Source: Sitta carolinensis (taxonomy: Eukaryota > Chordata > Aves > Passeriformes > Sittidae). Taken from it: 64,000 nucleotides of DNA. The position numbers and the translations under genes are program-made. The DNA lies in assembly GCA_032173965.1 (NCBI GenBank), contig CM063288.1, positions 27,188,001-27,252,000 of the forward strand, read 5' to 3'. The stretch's first letter is position 1. Each line of letters opens with the position of its first letter. Shown here in pieces: positions 1-12,430 of the stretch. Below the pieces are notes generated by a model, which was given only the letters and a program-made list of their open reading frames with translations, was not told the origin of the DNA and made no database searches.

Positions 1-244
1 TTCCATGAGCCACCGCTTCGAAATTTGCAACCACGGCCCCACACCAGAGCAGCTCTGCAGCAGTCACTGCCTCTGCCTCAGGCCCTTGGCCTGTAATGCT
101 CCACGTAAGGGGGAGAATTCCCCATCTCCTTCTGTTTCTGCCACTGGTGGGGTTGTAGCCTTAACATTTAAAAGGGCGCTGCAGACAGAAGGAAAACCAA
201 GCTCTGCTTATGGGGTGCAGAAGTCCATACTGAAATTACAATAC

Positions 245-391
245 CTTCAAATGCTTAATGGCTTGCTCTGCTACCAGCTCCTCCTTTTTGTTCCACTCCA
301 CTGTGCTCATTACACTTGACCAGATTATCGCTACCACAGTCTGTTCTGAGATGTTGTTTTTCTTCATCTCCTCCTTCACATACAAGATGAT
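245..391 (-). CDS. BZW1: BZW1 exon, residues 274-322, start of W2 domain
   Basis: 147 nt encoding [13 protein letters not shown] and [20 protein letters not shown], the opening of the W2 (eIF5 C-terminal-like) domain. Donor gtattg. The next exon is not in bases 1-244. Confidence 0.96.
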
Positions 392-3300
392 CTGCCAGGA
401 GAGCAAGAGTCAGCACAAAGGCCACATATGGCACTGAGCTAAATTAAAACTTCTCTTCTAAAGGTAACCCAGAAGGTTTCAGAATGACAGCCAACCTCCT
501 TGATCATACAGCATGATTGAGGACATTAAGACCAAAAAGCTAATATGAACCCCCCCATCCTCATTTTAGTTCCCAGTGAGAGCTAAGTTCAGTATGAGAG
601 ACAGGCACAGAAAACACTTCCACCTTGTCTACAAACACCTACATCCTTGAATGGATCTCCCCGTGACATCTGCTCTTGCAGTTCTTTCTGCAGCTCCTTC
701 CGAGCTCCTATGGATTGCTGGTTCCGAACATACTCAGAAAGTTCCTTTAGTCCTGCTTCAGTGAAGTACTTGGAAAAGTGTTCAACACTTTGTTTGTTGG
801 CTGGGAAGAGTTCCTGAAAACAAAGTTTACAACTCTTTTGTAAAAGAAATGTGTGTTGAGTATTTTGCTGGCAAATGCTGTTCACTAAACTGGCTTATGG
901 AGCAGCAGAGTAGTTCCAGTAGTACTCACCATGAGCCTGTTGTCCATGTTTACTTTGCGAAGACTGACAGCCACTGCATTGATATCTTTCTCATTTATCC
1001 ATGATTTGAACAGCTTGACTGCAAAAGCTGCAGAAACACCTGTGCAGTTGGAATAGTTCTATTAGTGAAATTCAAAGCACAGGGAACCATAAGGCCTGAG
1101 TACAGGATACCTCATTTGTCAGACTGTGCTCAGAGCAGCAGCTGTGCTTCCAAGCAACCCCAGCACAGTCTGCAGTACCTCTCCCTGCCCAAGGACTCTG
1201 CAGCCTCCAGCATGATGGACTTTTCCTACCACTCAGCATCACTAATTCTTCCCTGTACTAAACTCAACTCTTCTTGCTGCAATTTAGGAAGTAACCTAAA
1301 GACATGACACAACTTTTGCATCCCGAGAGGTCCCTCTCCAAAATACAGTACTGCCTTGCTGGGCTATGCCGGTGACAGCAGCCCCAGTGTTATGCAGGGA
1401 AGTCCTAAACATAAACTTTCTCAAGAAACTAAATTTTCTGAAGTCTTAAGATCTTCCAGGTTGTGGGGCATCATATTTACCTTTGCTAATCCTGCAGTCA
1501 ATCTATCACCAGAGGCAGCTCGTGAGCTGCAAGGGTATATTGTCATCAGTTTCCACCTACTTGTCATGGTTCTGTCTCCCCTTCCTAAGGGAGGTGGGCC
1601 ACACTTACCTTCTTTCACCAAGTTCTCATTGTAGAGACTGTTAAGAATTGATGCATTGAGTGTCCCATTGGCAAGCAGAATACCCGTCAGCATGGCCAGT
1701 TTGTTCCGCTCAGATTCTGAGAACCCTTTCAGGAACAGCAGCAACTGCAGGACAAGTAAGAACAGCTGCATAAAACTCCCACCTCTCACTAAACTTTGGC
1801 CACTGCCTTTGCATTAAACACTTTTGTTTCATCAAGCTAGCAGAAGCACTAGTCACTGGTAGTGATGCAAGCCACCCATTCTTCTATGAACAACTTTCTA
1901 GGGTTGTATTTCAATAATCCATTTTATGATGTAACCCTTCTACAGAGTGATTAACCAGCAAAGTGTGAAGGTTTATTTGTCTTCTGATAAAGAAAAAACA
2001 CTCCATACCTTTTTGACTTCATCTTCAAAGCCTTTCTCCAGGTACTTGTAACGCCTGATTAGCTTGTTAAAAACCTAAAAAGACAGACTACATTATCTTT
2101 TGCTGTGCTAAGTTCAGTAAAGTAGGTCTAAACTCTTTAGAGCACTTACAGCTTGGAACACTGCTACTCTACCACTTCCAGTAAGGTTAAAGGTATCCAT
2201 TACTTTTACCTTAATTTACAATTAACACAAACATTTAATTTTTGACCATTAAACTGCTTTAAGTTAAAACTGTCCTCATTTCAGAACTAACCTGAGCAAA
2301 TGCTTGCATGGTTTCTAGGTCTTCCTGTGCTGCAAACACACAGACGTTTGTGCGTGTCATGTCGTCTGCCAGGGTTCCACCTGGGGCTGCAGGAGGATTT
2401 CAGCATTAGTAGTGTTACTCCCCGCGAGAGCACTGAGCAGAACTCCAACACCCAGAACATGCAACACAATGTTCTTTCATGATGAACTCAATGACCCGAT
2501 CACCAGACACCCCTACATTTCCCTCTGTTCCACTGTTGCACCAGAACTTTAAAATCAGCTTAGACTTGAACATTTAACTATTCTGGCCCCCTACTGCTAA
2601 GGGGACTGACAACACATCCTGTTTCCACATGAGTAAGTTAACAAGGCCATATGAGCTCGTCTTCCCTTAAAGGAAGCCACTGAGACTGCTTAATTGCAGC
2701 ATGTCTTTTTAGTGTCTGCTGCAGCAGTGCTGCTTCGTGCCTTTTACATGACAGAGTGTCACAACAGTAGACTGAAACATGTAGAGACACACAGTTCAAC
2801 ATTCAGTGCTGCAGAGATGAGCTGCTTCAGTGCCAGAACACCTCAACATCGATTTCTATGCCATCCTACATACAATGGAGATCCTTTGTTATGGATTAGT
2901 CAGAAACATGACTTTAAAACCAGAGATGAATATTTCTGGTAATAATATTAAAAGCTGGTAAGGCAACAGGATGTCAGTTTTTATTCTGGCTTCCTCTGAC
3001 TGAAGATCAAAGCTGGTCTTCTTAGCTACCTGTTACAGAGAGGGAGTTGAGTAAAGAACCCTGTATCACCATTAACACAGCAATGCCTTCTTCCCTTTCC
3101 CATCAGCCTCAGTCCTGGAAGGAACACTTCTTAACAAAGGACACACTGGTTAAGACCCTTGAATGTAAGCCCACATATTGTAACAATTACAGTATGTGCT
3201 TACCTGGTTGGTGAGCGTCTGTTCCTCTTTCCTCTGTACACAGAGTATGTACCTGAGTTTGTAAGACTCTTCATCATACATTTCACTTCCTCAGTCCCTG

Positions 3301-5983
3301 TGCCTTCTGCTGACTCGACCACCCGCTCATTTCTCACTCCCTGATGTCTGCTAGAGCCCATGACCTCACAATTGTCAACAACAAATCACTAGTAACAGCA
3401 TGTCCGAGACTAAGCACTTCAGATTCTTCGGTAAACAAGTTTCCTTTCCAGAATAGCACAAATCATAGGATCATGTCAGAATCTTTCAGGGCAACTACTG
3501 GTCTTGTTACCGCAGACTGCACACCTGAAACAAGCATTCATCTATCACTCACCATTAGAAGTGATCTCGACCAGAGTCAAGACCTACTCCTGTTAAAAAA
3601 AAACCAATAAAAATACCCAACCAACAAAAACTAGCCAAACAAACAAAACCAACAACCACCACCACCACATCCAAAAATCCGAAGTACTTTCTTCTAAGCA
3701 GAGTTTGTAAAATCTACACTTCAAGGAATTCGAACAGACTCAGGTAAAACTGAGGCAGGTTATACAGAGTATTTCTACAGTAACTGCTCAGGCATCAAGA
3801 TGGTCAGGTGGTTTACCACAGATTAACTTAAACTCTGGTGCTTAACAGGGTGTTTGTGTAGTGTCTACACAATCAATGGGCTCTTTAGCAGAGATTTTAC
3901 ACTGAAAGAAAATGGAGCTTTTGCAGAGTGAAGTAAACGAAGCTGACAGCAGCCACATCAAAGGGACTTACCCAACATTCCACCAGCCACCAGGATGTCA
4001 AAAAGTGTTTCTGCATAGCGGCGATAATCAAGTTTTGCACCAGAAGCATCAAGAAACTTTGCTACTGCCTCCAAGTCAGTGCCAGTTTCAGTTAAACCTT
4101 GAATAATACAGTCCTGGAACTGAGTAGGGTCAAACCTCTCTTTTTCATCTGTAAAACAAAAGTGTTGAAGTAAGATTTCCATGAAGAGTTCTTTGTGATG
4201 ACCATTACTTGGGTCTAATAAAGCTTACCTGACTTCTCAGTTTGATCCTTATACCCCTACTCTCATGTTAGATCACTCTTTCCCTCCAAAAGCAGACTTG
4301 GCTTATGCTGGAAGGCAATTTTTAATGCGTGTCCCTATAATTTTGTACATTTCACTCCATTACTCATGTTTTATCTCAGTTTTTTGGGCCTCTCTCTGTT
4401 CTTGATAAAATCTTCTGACTGACAAACTGCATACCATTATTGCATCTGAGTCACCTGGCAATTCACTTTTTGGCTATGAAGAACATCCCCTCCTCTTAAC
4501 CTGCAGCTAATTGAGTTTGAGGCAATGACTTCTCCTGAAGTGCTTGGGGGAAATGCAGAACTAGGAGCTAATTTAATGGCCTGTAACCGCAGATCTATTT
4601 AGCATCCTTTGCTGTTGTTAAGCAGAACACCCCCGATGTATCTTCATACCTGATACATCAGCTGATCATTGCCTTGTTTTTACTACAGGCAGAGCATAGA
4701 CAAGATGCAACAAATCCACCCATGTAACTAACATAATGTCTTAAAGAGGTCTTTCAATTTGCCTCATCTCAATTTGTCCTTAGACTATGGAAATCATGAG
4801 ATGGAAAGCTTCCAAAGAAAACTCAATTGCAGATCTTATTTTGAGTGCTGTCTACAACAGCTTAGCCAATTCTGTTAGCAGCCTAGTAGGGCATACAGGT
4901 GTCCAGTGTCAATGCAAGTATTAACACATTGGTAACAGCTGCCTGCAAGTTTGGAAAGACTGGATCAGTTATTTTCCAGGGCAGATTCATGGAACTCACT
5001 GTTTCAGAAGAGTTGTTTCACAGCCATACTATGGTTAAATGCTTAAAAAGAGTAAACCCATGACTGCTGCCATTTCATCTGCTAGACACACCACAGCAAA
5101 CTCTATCATTCCACAGCACAAAATCTCTATCATACAAGAGATTTTCATGGTGCTCTGACTTTCAAACAGGTTCTGTAAATCCAGGTGTGCTTCTGCATGT
5201 ACAACATTCCTGAAGCTGTGTGTTAGAGCTGAAACCCTGCTGGTACACACATAAAACTGTACTGAACAGAAACCCTAAGAGCATCCCCACTTCCTCTTCA
5301 TGCTGGAAAAAAGCTTGACCAAAATACTAAAGTCACTCATCACCCCTGTTCAGTCACTAACTCTTCTTATGGAAGTTACTGCACGCAGAGAAACAGGCCT
5401 TTGCTTATTCTATACTTTGGGGCTTTTTGGAATGGTGACTGGGGGATGGGTGGATTTGTGGGATTTTGCCTGTGTTTTTTTCCTGTCAATTCTTAAAAAT
5501 TTAAAAGAGGACAATGTAACTTTTATCCAGTGGCTAAGACTGAAAGTCTTATTATTTTAAATGCTCCTTAGATGTACATATTAACCTGCAACAAGCCTTT
5601 GCTGGAGCTCCTCTGTAATTCAGGGGTACTACATCCTTCTGCCTGCAGGCTAATCACTCTCCAGACAGTTCTAGAATGCCCATCTTTTAGGCAAACGTTA
5701 TCACAGTAAATTCAACGACAATTTTAACTGCCAAATATTTTTTATTAGTGCAGAGAAAACTGCAGTCAGCCTCAAGACTCTGCATTTAGCACGGTCTCAT
5801 GTAAAAACCTTATGGTGAGTGCACGAGGCACTGGTTTGTTTACTGACAGAAACTGATGCGTTACCATATACACAGGGCTGGCAGCCGGTCCTGGCAGCGG
5901 GCACGATGCGCTAACTCACCTCTTTTTCTGGTTTTAAAACGCTGGCCTGATAGTGTCGGCTTCTGCGGCTTTTGATTATTCAT
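245..5983 (-). CDS. BZW1: BZW1, eIF5-mimic protein (basic leucine zipper and W2 domain protein 1), 5' part
   Basis: The protein is a cytoplasmic eIF5 mimic (5MP family). It competes with eIF5 for the eIF2/eIF3 pre-initiation complex through a C-terminal W2 (HEAT-like) domain and so tunes start-codon choice. Eight coding exons are visible on the minus strand: 5920-5983, 3972-4148, 2292-2386, 2009-2074, 1609-1744, 930-1039, 643-813 and 245-391. All have GT/AG borders and phases that join cleanly into 322 residues. The start is the ATG at 5983, giving [20 protein letters not shown], the conserved BZW N-terminus. Segments such as [34 protein letters not shown] and [13 protein letters not shown] are nearly identical to mammalian BZW1. 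The family length is about 419 residues, so the last ~97, including the end of W2, are beyond the left edge. No lesion is seen. BZW2 is the paralog alternative, but residue choice and synteny with AOX1 favour BZW1. Confidence 0.96.
643..813 (-). CDS. BZW1: BZW1 exon, residues 217-273
   Basis: 171 nt encoding [20 protein letters not shown] through GDPFKD. It is rich in basic and acidic residues ([11 protein letters not shown]). Donor gtaggt. Confidence 0.97.
930..1039 (-). CDS. BZW1: BZW1 exon, residues 180-216
   Basis: 110 nt encoding [20 protein letters not shown] and a conserved MDNRLM end. Acceptor tgcacag, donor gtgagt. Confidence 0.96.
1609..1744 (-). CDS. BZW1: BZW1 exon, residues 135-179
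   Basis: 136 nt encoding [20 protein letters not shown] and [20 protein letters not shown]. Acceptor cctgcag, donor gtaagt. Confidence 0.97.
2009..2074 (-). CDS. BZW1: BZW1 exon, residues 113-134
   Basis: 66 nt, 22 codons, ending GFEDEVKK before donor gtatgg. Phase 0 at both ends. Confidence 0.95.
2292..2386 (-). CDS. BZW1: BZW1 exon, residues 81-112
   Basis: 95 nt with acceptor cctgcag and donor gttagt. It encodes APGGTLADD and ETMQAFAQ at its ends. Confidence 0.93.
3972..4148 (-). CDS. BZW1: BZW1 exon, residues 22-80
   Basis: 177 nt between acceptor ttttacag and donor gtaagt. It encodes [18 protein letters not shown] and [20 protein letters not shown], the start of the helical repeat region. 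Confidence 0.96.
5920..5983 (-). CDS. BZW1: BZW1 first coding exon
   Basis: Encodes residues 1-21 plus one base. The exon probably begins at 5993 (acceptor ttgcag) with ten untranslated bases before the ATG at 5983. The donor after 5920 is gtgagt. Confidence 0.95.
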
Positions 5984-5999
5984 AAAAGACACCCTGCAA

Positions 6000-6760
6000 G
6001 GAAGCAGAGACACCCGTGAGGCCGCTGCGGGCAGGGGCCGCCCCTCCCTCCAGGTCCCGCGGCGCTGGGCGGTGCGGGCGGTGCGGGCGGCGCCGGCCCC
6101 CGCCCGGCTCCCGGCACGCACCGGGCTCCCCGGGCGGAGGCGGCCGCAGGGCGGAGCCGCGGCCCGCGCGATGCCAGTGCCCGTGCCCGGGGCCATGCCC
6201 GCGCCTCTCGGCCCCGCCGCACGGCCCGAGCCGGCGCTGCCGCCGCTGCCGCCCCGCTCCTCGGTACCCGTGCGGGGAGGAAGAAGGGGTACACCCGCTC
6301 CCTCCCTCGGCCTCCACTGCAGCGCACAGCGGCGCGGCCCTTACGGCCCAGGCTGTCGCAGCCGGCCGCCCGCGCCCGTCTCCTCACCGACTTTAAGGCA
6401 GAGAGAAAATGCCCGAGCGGCCCGAAGCGAAGACGGGCAGGAACGGCAGGGAGAAGCGGCGGCAGCGAAGCTCTGCGAGCGGAACCGACGCCAGAGGAAG
6501 AGGGGAGGACTGCGCTCCGCCCCGCCCCGCCCGAGAGGATGGAGGGAAGGGGCGGGGAACGGGGCGGGCTTTCTCGGGCCCTCGAGTGCTGCCGGCCTGC
6601 TGGCGCCGGGGTCTGACCCGCGGGCGGAGCTGCCGCGCCGAGCCCTCCCGCGGGGTTACCGCGCCCGGACCCAGCGCCCGGTGCTCCCCGCGCTCCCGGC
6701 CCGCTCTGCGGCCCACGGCGCGCAGCTGATAAGTGCCGAGGGCAGCACCGGCACCTGCGG
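6000..6760 (-). promoter_or_regulatory. CpG-island promoter and probable 5' UTR exon of BZW1
   Basis: A sharp GC- and CpG-rich block sits immediately upstream of the first BZW1 coding exon, with GC-box cores (cccgcccc type) near 6516-6534 and 6549-6570. A good donor, cccg|gtgcgt, at 6116-6122 on the minus strand could end a non-coding first exon. No TATA box is evident. The long reading frames here on both strands are products of the GC bias. Confidence 0.75.
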
Positions 6761-9700
6761 TGCATCGAACTTCAGTACCGTACCTGCTGTGCTACTTCAC
6801 CCTAGATTTGCTGTTGCAGTTGTAATAATTTATTCTTTCAGATCCTGGTGGTAACAGCACCGTACAAGCACTTGACATGCTGTAGTCTGTGTGCAGACAG
6901 GACTATCAGTTACAACTTGTGCCCACCTGACACACAGTTATAAGCTCCTGAGGTAACTCCAGAACTGTTTCAGTGTGGTAAGAAACCATTAATGACAGGC
7001 CTTTTACTTGGCAGTATAAGAGAACTGGTGCTTGTATCTTGTTCTACCAAGATGGTGTCATATACATATATGTGTGTGTAAGTACGCCAGTTCTTTCTTG
7101 CAGGAATTCTTGTAGTCAGTAAGTGGCTGAAGGAGTCATTTGGTTGTCTGATCCTTAGGAAGGCAGTATTAATCTATATCAATGGCCCATGGCTTACAGG
7201 TGCCAGGTTTGCATTTAGGAAACTGAATATAGAAAATCGTTTTGCTAAGGGGAAAAAACCCTTACTGTAATCCACAAATGCTTGTTCCTTATCAGCTATG
7301 CAAATGTCACTGCACACAGATACCTTAGTTTTCTCAAGTTATAAAAGGCTGGGAAATCAACCAACTTACATTGGCATTCTTGTAATTGAACAGGTAATTA
7401 AGCTCATATCTCCATTGCACAGGTGAGTTCTCAGCCTGAAAGGCTCAGATTACAGGAACTGGCATTTGAGGTTCCACTAAGCAATACAGTTTAATGAGAC
7501 TGTATTGAATCGTGGGGGCCATGATATCTGCAAAGAAAGCCTACAGTTCTTAGTGCATTCCTGGAGATTGTACATCATCTCCTGGTGACTGGATAACAAA
7601 TTCTCTTTATTTAAATTCTAAGTTGTTACCAAGTTTTTGCACAACACTTAGCCCATGAAGGTTCTTGATCTTGTTTGTGAATTCTGTGAATATAAGAAGT
7701 TCTATCACTGACAAACACTTGGACTGCTGGAAATCCTGCACAGAAGTGGATGGATGCAGAATTCCCAACCTCCAGGCAGGTTGAGGAAGGGGTCTCTACC
7801 TGGCTGCTATTGGAAAAGAGGGAACTGCAGGTCTACCTGACATAATTTGTGTCCCTTTTCATAGAGAAATTTTCAGTCTAGAGCACAACACATTTGTTCA
7901 AACCCAGGCCCATGGGGTTTTTTAAATTGAAAGCTGTAATTAATGGACCTTGACATAGTTTCATCAGATGTTTCCTATTTTCCAGTCTCCCAAAGTTTTT
8001 TTAGTTGGCTTTCTGACCAGCTCTGCATTGATGGGAGGATGGCTGGTAAAATCTTGCTCCATATTTCATAGTTGCTCCCGTGCTTTACTACTTGAATTTT
8101 TTTTTTCTTTTTTTTCATGTTTAACTTAAAAATAAACAGAAATTTGGGCCCAATGACAAGGTATTAAGCAACTCCAGATGTATCTCCTTTTACAATGCCA
8201 AAGGATGAGTGCAATGGAAAACCCGCGAAGTGGCTATTGCCAGGAAACAATGTCATCATTGCCACCTTACCCTGCTTTCTGCAGAAACATTTCTGTAATC
8301 ATTGTTGTCTGGGACTGGTATGGGGAGGGAAGTTGGCTTCTGCCTCATTCTACAGAAATAAGTACTCTCCAGCAGGTTGCTGCTCTGTCCTGCCAACCCT
8401 TGGAGTGAGGGAAGCACAAGACATGGGAAGAGCAGATTGAAGGCATTACTCTGGAGAGACATAGAGAACTCAAGGGTGAGGGTGTGCATTTTCTTGCCAT
8501 CCTCATTTTGAAGAAAGCAGAGGCAAAGCACACCAGTGGTTATCCAAATAACTTCAGTGATTGTGGAAGAAATTTGAATAAAAGGGCATAGTCCACGAGT
8601 TGTAGGTTACATGTTCCATCTGTGTGAGAAAGCAGATAGGGAATGTGAAAACCAGCCAGGGTTGCTACTGTATTGCACTTCCAGAGAGGCTAATAGTCAG
8701 GTAATGGATACCCAGAAGAATATGAAATACATACACTACATATGTCAATCACAATCCCATTCCTTGTCTTATGGTTAATACAAGATTTAACCAAAAATGT
8801 ATTTTCCCTCCTTTCTTTTCCCAAACCAGTTCTAAACCTATTCTAATCATAACCAGAGTTGAACTGTATCTTTGTGAGTAGTATCTTCAGCAAAATTAAA
8901 AATATAAGCCATCTCTCTCAGAAGCAGTCATCAGCCAAACTCTACCACTCATGCAAGAGTCCACAGAAAAGCCAACTCCTCCAGTCTTCTTTATCCAAAC
9001 CATGTTGAACCATAAACCCTGTCCCAGAGGGTTTTAGGGTACTTAATTCATACAGCTGCCACCACCACTTACCAAGCTGATTTCAGTGCTGGCACTGTTT
9101 ACCTATTTATTTTTAATGTGAGGATTTAGAAGTCAAAAGTAATAGTTTACTACAAGTTGGATCATGCATTACCTTGCAGAGCTGGCTTATATCTGAGAAG
9201 TGGCTCATACTCAATTCTGAGTTAACATATTTATCATCTGCAGATAAGATAGGGCAGTTAGGATGTCAGCAGTATTCCAAAGTAAAAAAAAAGGGATGGA
9301 TGGTTCTGCTTTTTTTTGGGTATTGCAGGGGCTCTAGGATGATAGCTTTTGTTTTGACTCATGGCATTCATCAGGGTACTCTTACAACTGGGGAAGGTTG
9401 GTGCTGGGTTAGGATTTCAGAAGAAGAGAACTTTGGTTTCCTGCTGTGTCTTGATAGACAATGAAATTATGCTGATTTGCCTCAGAAGAAACTATTACCC
9501 AGTAACTGGGCAAAATACCTTCTCAAGTCGCTCACTTTTCATTTTCCAAAGACAGGGTGCTGTCCATCAGTGATTAACACATCTATATTTCTTTTCAGGG
9601 CAAAGTGGAGTGGACACCCACTACTAAAAGGAACATTAGAAAAATCCCTTTTTATTACAGCAGATTGCAAATGACATTATGTGTACATGGCCAAACTCCT

Positions 9701-9825
9701 AGTGGTGCCAGGAAGTCAGCCCATTCTATGTTTTAGTTTCTTATTAACCTACGATGCCTGAGGTTATGCTGATTCAGCAAGTTATTCTTGGTTTGTGGGG
9801 TTTTGGGTTTTTTCCAGGTTGTGGT

Positions 9826-9881
<56 letters not shown>

Positions 9882-10170
9882 AACAGTAACAAAGCAGAGG
9901 AACTGAGAATTTCAGTAGCTTTCTCTTTAGCTTCTCAACAGGGAGATGCAAGTTCCCTGAAGAATGGACAGGACAAGGAAAGGCAAGGAAGTCAAAGTAC
10001 AGGAGAGCTATGGCACCAAGGGCTGATGTGAGTATACCTTTGTATTAGGATAAAAACTATTTTCACCAAATATCTGGAGTGAAATTCATGCCACCATGCC
10101 TCAGAGAGGCCTGAAATGTTGGGATTTATACAGATCAGACCAGATGGAAATTACCTCCATGTGTTTGTTC
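6761..10170. other. Intergenic spacer between BZW1 promoter and AOX relic
   Basis: Unique-looking AT-rich DNA. I see no exon, tRNA or family-level repeat here apart from the long poly-T tract listed separately. Remains of the 3' exons of the downstream aldehyde oxidase copy would be expected here but are not recognisable. Confidence 0.6.
9828..9879. repeat. Poly-T tract, T52
   Basis: An uninterrupted run of 52 T in a region of otherwise mixed composition. On the minus strand it reads as poly-A. The sequence to its right shows no AATAAA signal and no recognisable gene, so a retrocopy tail is not supported. Confidence 0.95.
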
Positions 10171-10364
10171 TGGCTTTCAGACAGGAAGTGAATACCATCA
10201 CCAAGAGGCCAGAGAATTTTCAAGCTTCTATCTGAGATTTACTTCCAAAGAGATCAAAAAAAATGATGTCATCAGGATAACTCCCAAGGAGTTCCTTTTT
10301 CATTTAATCTTGTCATCTTTAATTAATTTTAGTTAAATCACTCCTTTGATTTAGTTAAATCAAC

Positions 10365-10491
10365 TTGTTGGCTGCCACAGCTGCAATTACAACAGAGTGA
10401 TGGTGTAGTACCTTCCCCCCAAAGGCTCCACCAACACATTTCACATGGCACACATAAATTTTTCTGAACTGGAGGTTTAAAGCTCCAGTTC
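10365..10491 (-). pseudogene. AOX relic, exon 22 equivalent
   Basis: Reads [16 protein letters not shown] and VVIAAVAAN, matching [16 protein letters not shown] and SVAAVAANK of AOX1. It is 127 nt against 134. A deletion in the first codons produces ELEL then a stop if read from the acceptor. The donor is weak (gttgat). Confidence 0.92.
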
Positions 10492-11555
10492 CTGCAAAGT
10501 GAACATCCAGAATTTTACCTATCAAAATACATATTAAAAAATGCCCATTTTCTACAACTAACTATATATTAGAAGCTCTCAAGCTTAAAACTTCAGGGCA
10601 GAAAAATAGAGTTTCTATAGGAACAAACAAAAAAAATTCAAGTAACTGAAAATGCCAATGAAAGCACAATCTAGTCTTTAAAAGGATAGTGGAAATGTAA
10701 AAACATATCTGTAAACTATTTTGATTATCTGATTGTAGATATGATAATCCCTATATAGAACTGCATGTTGCATCTGCAGCTGGAGATAAAGTGTGCACTA
10801 AAACAGAAAGGCAAATGGAACCAAGGGATTGTTTACAGCACACAGTCAGTGTCACTAAAATACTGACATTGCATTTTGAAAAAACCTCCTCTGGCAGTGC
10901 TTCCGAAGATGTAAACAGAGGTTTAACTTGTCAGGCTGACAAAAAGAAAAGGTTAAAAAATGCAAGCCAGCAATGAACTGCAAGAGCTAATACTAAACAT
11001 GTTGAAATTAACATATATTATTTGAAACTGTTGTTTGCTACAGGCCTACAATCCAACTCTAATGGTAACTGGGACCTGTTAGCTTTTTTTCCCAAAACAC
11101 CTTCATACTATTCACATGTTATTATTATTTCCATATTAATTTATAATTTTTACACGATTCATGATTTATCATTATTCTACACATGATGATTCCATCATCA
11201 TCAATGTCACTACTCATACAAGCAATGTAACTTGTCTGAAGTACACTTTCTCAAGAAGACACTCATTACTGCAATAAAAGTGATTATCCTAGATTGTACT
11301 GATTGTCACTAATTTTAGGAGGATTTGACCAATACAGCTAAGACAGAATTAGTCTTAACAAGAAGATTACAGTCATATTATCTATGCAAGATACCCTTTG
11401 TTCATCCCATAGTAACACTGCTCATTTGTGTCTGTACTGCCTTGTATAATACCAACAGCACAGGACCTGCTGTTCCATTCTGCTTCAGCAGCAGCAGCAG
11501 TCAGGCCACTTAGTTTCATAAAAGGATTCAGATAAATTAATCTGAATTTGGAACA

Positions 11556-11596
11556 CCAGGAATTAGGGGGTTATTTTCTCCAGGAATTAGGGGGTT
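11556..11596. repeat. Short tandem duplication
   Basis: The 17-mer ccaggaattagggggtt occurs at 11556-11572 and again at 11580-11596, separated by 7 bases. Confidence 0.9.
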
Positions 11597-11687
11597 TCAA
11601 GAGAAGCAGAGAAGGCTGAAAGCAACTCCTGGTCATGTAGTTCAGCTTTAAGGTTATTTAGAAAGGTAAGAAACAAGTAAGACAGAA

Positions 11688-11750
11688 TCACAGAGTACTG
11701 TGAGTTGGAAGGGATCCACAAGGATCAAGTCCAACTCTTAAGTTAATAGC
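11688..11750 (-). mobile_element. CR1 LINE 3'-end fragment
   Basis: The plus strand reads cagaatcacagagt...gagttggaaggga, the reverse complement of the typical CR1 3' end (tcccttccaactc...attctgtg). Short and diverged. Confidence 0.75.
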
Positions 11751-11790
11751 CCATATGTGCATTGAACCCACCAGTAACACTTTGTTTTAC

Positions 11791-11915
11791 CTGTACATTT
11801 GGTGCATTCTGAGTTGACACGTACACAGCCATTTCTTTATCTTCCATTCTTGGAGTAACAACCATCCTATTTGTTTCCCTGTAAAAATGTTCCTGCCCTC
11901 CCATGTGCAATTCAC
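11791..11915 (-). pseudogene. AOX relic, exon 21 equivalent, structurally intact
   Basis: 125 nt, the same length as AOX1 exon 21, with acceptor aacag and donor gtaaaa intact and an open frame: GELHMGGQEHFYRETNRMVV then EDKEMAVYVSTQ. It keeps the GGQ that contacts the molybdenum cofactor in the family. It is the only fully intact relic exon. Confidence 0.93.
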
Positions 11916-12339
11916 CTGTTATGTATATAATTATAGGAAAAATAAACTGGGTTTCAAATGAACTGTAAGGGAATTTATATTTGACTATGTATGTGTATAC
12001 AAAGCAGAGAAAGTTTTGTCACAGAAGAAAAATACTTTTTTTTTTTTTTTTTTTTGAATCTCAGGCTTACACCTCCTTTATTTATAGACCTGTGTTTATT
12101 AGGAGAAAATTATTCAATCAGTATCAATTTAACATCTCATGCTTTTTCTTTCTTTAGAAGGTTACAGCTCTTCCGCTATAGCAGGATTATGTCTTCTTCT
12201 GAATCACTCTATGAGGGAAAATACAACTTTCCTATTCGTCTTCCTTTTTTAACCTCTTTCCATCAGTAACACTTTTTCTACCCATTTTCATTAAAGAGAG
12301 GGACATCTGTCAGCACAGCATAAAAGTTAATTCTTCAAA

Positions 12340-12430
12340 TTCTCTGCTTTACCCTCAACTTTATGCCATCCTTGAGTGTGACAATATTGACCTGGTGGTT
12401 ATTCCTGAAACACGTGTTCATGCAGGAGTA
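12340..12430 (-). pseudogene. Possible AOX relic, exon 18 equivalent
   Basis: On the minus strand a short stretch can be read PG-V-N-I-V-T, comparable with PGVVDIMTA of the family, and it lies in the collinear position between exons 15 and 21. Similarity is short and splice sites are not clear. Confidence 0.3.

Noticed and set aside
5980..6854. Several long overlapping reading frames (up to about 260 codons) on both strands
   Set aside because: They lie in a CpG island, are rich in Ala, Arg, Gly and Pro in every frame, and match no family. GC bias removes stop codons here. This is the BZW1 promoter and 5' UTR.
9733..9951. Possible processed pseudogene with poly-A tail on the minus strand
   Set aside because: The T52 run is not preceded by a poly-A signal or recognisable coding sequence and no target-site duplication was seen.
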